Positions 18,513-20,128 of a stretch of DNA of 20,128 nucleotides are shown here, piece after piece (positions within the stretch are counted from its first letter, which is position 1; every line of letters starts with the position of its first letter). The translations under genes and the position numbers were made by a program. The notes under the pieces were generated by a model. The model ran no database searches. It was not told the origin of the DNA and saw nothing but the letters and a program-made list of their open reading frames with translations. This DNA is from an uncultured Verrucomicrobiales bacterium (GTDB lineage Bacteria > Verrucomicrobiota > Verrucomicrobiae > Limisphaerales > CANJSG01), in NCBI GenBank assembly GCA_946480965.1, contig CAMLMI010000040.1, positions 1 through 20,128 on the forward strand. Reading direction: 5' to 3'.

Positions 18513-18980
18513 ATGAAGAAGACCGTCCCTCCGCAGCCCCATCGGATCACCGTCGCCACCTTTGACCGGCTCGAAGCCGCCCAGTCCTTTCGCCACCATC
18601 TCGCGGAACGGATCATCCCGTCGGCCCTGTTGGACGAACGGAACGCGCAGCGTTTCTGGTTCCTCGCGCCGCGACGCTCGGGCGTGCATGTGCAGGTGGA
18701 ACCGGAATTGGCCAGATCGGCCCGGACGCACCTGGCGCTCTGGGAGCAAGGCGTCCCGGCCAGCGAACGCCCGATCCGTTGTCCGCACTGCGATTCCTCC
18801 CGGGTCGAGTTTCCGCAACTGGGCCGGAACTTCATCCTGCCCACGCTGATGGGCCACTTGGCCGTGGCGCTCGGCCTGCAGAAACGCCGCCACTACTGCC
18901 AGGACTGCCATGAGACCTGGCCGGAAACCGAGGAGACTCCGGCCGTGTTGTCGGGAGAACCCCGGCCGGGATCGACCTGA
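18513..18980 (+). CDS. DUF2007-like / zinc-ribbon protein
   Basis: A 155-aa protein, probably cytoplasmic. The first about 80 residues (ITVATFDRLEAAQSFRHHL, then PSALLDERN and HVQVEPELARSARTHLALWE) fit the small ferredoxin-like fold of DUF2007-type putative signal-transducing proteins, by pattern only. The C-terminal half has a four-cysteine zinc ribbon, CPHC (C90, C93) and CQDC (C129, C132), separated by a mildly hydrophobic segment (LPTLMGHLAVALGL) that is probably part of the fold, not a true membrane helix. The start MKKTVPP was chosen over longer in-frame options because the sequence upstream belongs to the preceding gene in another frame. It likely forms a unit with the Cys-rich gene 14 nt upstream. 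The function is unknown. Confidence 0.78.
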   Translation: MKKTVPPQPHRITVATFDRLEAAQSFRHHLAERIIPSALLDERNAQRFWFLAPRRSGVHVQVEPELARSARTHLALWEQGVPASERPIRCPHCDSSRVEFPQLGRNFILPTLMGHLAVALGLQKRRHYCQDCHETWPETEETPAVLSGEPRPGST

Positions 18981-19002
18981 AGTCCCGCCGGTTTGCGCCA
19001 AG

Positions 19003-19047
19003 GGCGCTGTTGCCACCGTCGATGGCACGTCCCCTTCCCGCAGCGCC
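19003..19047. other. Nested inverted repeat in the intergenic region
   Basis: GGCGCTG (19003-19009) pairs with CAGCGCC (19041-19047), enclosing TGCCA/TGGCA (19011-19015 with 19023-19027). It lies between the zinc-ribbon unit and the ABC exporter. No T-tract follows, so it is at best a weak terminator or leader fold. Nothing else stands out in 18981-19124. Confidence 0.3.
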
Positions 19048-19124
19048 GATTGCCGGAGTCTGCGCGTCCCTGTGGAACGGCCGTAGTTGTCCCCACCGCG
19101 CTTTCCGCTACGCTGCGCGCCGAC

Positions 19125-20128
19125 ATGTCCGCCCGCAGTTTCTCGACCGACTCGCCGTTCGCCGCCCGTTCCCGCTCCGCCTGGGAGATCGTGCGGCGCG
19201 TCGCCCGCTATCTCCGGCCCTACAAGCTCTACGCCCTTGGCACCATCGCCTGCGCCGTGGTTTCGCTGGCCGCGTCGTTCGCCTTTCCCCTGCTCACCCA
19301 GCACGTGATCAACGACGTGATCGGCGAGCAACGCGCCGACCTGCTGCTCCCGGCCATCCTCGGCGTGATCGGGGCGTTCTTCGCGCGCGACGTGTTCAAC
19401 GCGATCCGCATCCAGCTCAACAACCACTTCGAGCAGCACGTCATCTTCGACATGCGCCGCGACCTCTACGGCCGCCTCCAGCGCCTGCCCGCGGGCTACT
19501 TCGACAACCACGCCTCGGGCGACCTGATGACGCGCGTGCTGGAGGACGTAAACGCCGTGGAGCGCCTGCTGATCGACGGCACGGAGCAGGGCACCGTGGC
19601 CGTGCTGAGCATCGTCGGCGTCACTGGCATCCTGCTCTGGCAAAACCCCGTCTTGGCCGGAGTGGCCATGATCCCCATCCCGCTGCTCATCGCGGGCGCG
19701 CTCTGGTATACGCTCACGGCCCACCGCCGTTACCGCGTCCAGCGCCAGGCCTCTTCCGCGATGAACGCCCTGCTGATGGACAACCTCCAGGGCGTCCGCG
19801 CGATCAAGTCCTTCGGCCGCGAAGCCCACGAGGACCGGCGCTTCGCCGACAAGGCGGAGGGTCTGCGCCAAGGCACGCTCGTGGTGATGAAGGCGTGGTC
19901 GATCTATTCGCCCGCGATGGCCTTCTGCACCGCGCTCGGCTCCGCGCTGGTGCTCTGGGTGGGCGGACGGCAGGTGATCGAGGGGACGATGAAGCTCGGC
20001 GATCTTGTCGGGTTCCTCTTTTTCCTCGCGCTCTTCTACGAACCGATCGGGCGCCTGCACGGATTGAACCAGATGCTCCAATCCGCCCGCGCCGCCGGCG
20101 AACGCGTCTTCGACATCCTCGACGCGCC
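19125..20128 (+). CDS. ABC exporter, MsbA/MdlB-like transmembrane domain (3' truncated by window)
   Basis: The frame is open from ATG 19125 to the window end (334 codons). The start of an ABC exporter half-transporter is evident: a soluble basic N-terminus, then hydrophobic segments beginning at about residue 39 (LGTIACAVVSLAASFAFPLL). Typical exporter motifs follow: FDMRRDLYGRLQRLPAGYFDNHASGDLMTRVLEDVNAVE, shown in part as GYFDNHASGDLMTR, LLMDNLQGVRAIKSFGRE, and finally ARAAGERVFDILDA, which ends the membrane domain. The nucleotide-binding domain must lie beyond the window. Such proteins flip lipids or export drugs across the inner membrane as dimers; the substrate cannot be told. No alternative start with a good ribosome site is seen. 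It is separated by 144 bp from the zinc-ribbon unit and is probably transcribed separately. Confidence 0.9.
   Translation, partial: MSARSFSTDSPFAARSRSAWEIVRRVARYLRPYKLYALGTIACAVVSLAASFAFPLLTQHVINDVIGEQRADLLLPAILGVIGAFFARDVFNAIRIQLNNHFEQHVIFDMRRDLYGRLQRLPAGYFDNHASGDLMTRVLEDVNAVERLLIDGTEQGTVAVLSIVGVTGILLWQNPVLAGVAMIPIPLLIAGALWYTLTAHRRYRVQRQASSAMNALLMDNLQGVRAIKSFGREAHEDRRFADKAEGLRQGTLVVMKAWSIYSPAMAFCTALGSALVLWVGGRQVIEGTMKLGDLVGFLFFLALFYEPIGRLHGLNQMLQSARAAGERVFDILDA

Noticed and set aside
18294..20081. A 595-codon antisense frame crossing the zinc-ribbon genes and the ABC exporter
   Set aside because: Its product is His/Arg/Glu-rich without motifs, whereas three plus-strand genes with recognisable motifs occupy the region.

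Overview
The window is GC-rich chromosomal DNA and most likely comes from a Verrucomicrobiota (PVC superphylum) bacterium. The best markers are a giant secreted ThuA / PVC-type heme-binding CxxCH protein, an ECF sigma factor with a membrane-spanning coiled-coil tail, and an AsmA-family protein with Asn-Ala-Pro repeats. Phylum assignment rests on these family associations, not on a marker gene. I see no rRNA, tRNA, CRISPR array, transposase or phage gene. Several very long antisense reading frames are shadows of GC-rich coding sequence.

Left part (1-8189). The minus strand carries polX (family X DNA polymerase with a PHP domain), a strong intrinsic terminator, and a probable two-gene unit: a degenerate receiver-domain protein followed by chdC/hemQ (coproheme decarboxylase). 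A 922-aa AsmA-family envelope protein is divergent on the plus strand. It overlaps tail to tail by 20 bp with a minus-strand pair: a CUT1-type ABC ATPase without a local permease, and a cysteine-free MDR oxidoreductase.

Middle part (8190-16403). A purine/pyrimidine-biased long hairpin precedes a hybrid sensor kinase (2 TM, PAS-PAS-HisKA-HATPase-REC-REC) on the minus strand. Divergent from it is a 1702-aa exported protein ordered ThuA / PVC beta-propeller / HEAT-like helices / cytochrome c / unassigned beta-rich module / ThuA. It ends at a textbook terminator.

Right part (16404-20128). Tandem intergenic hairpins precede an ECF sigma factor fused to a membrane anchor, coiled coil and pseudopilin-like tail. 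A terminator-like hairpin follows, then about 270 bp without a gene. That stretch holds palindromes and a possible three-way-junction RNA just ahead of two small, closely spaced zinc-ribbon genes. The window ends inside an MsbA-like ABC exporter gene, of which only the membrane domain is present.

Most of the content is housekeeping, envelope and signalling. The parts most worth a second look are the double-ThuA cytochrome fusion, the membrane-tethered sigma factor with a perfect internal Shine-Dalgarno, the putative structured leader at 18154-18236, and the small hairpin elements between genes.
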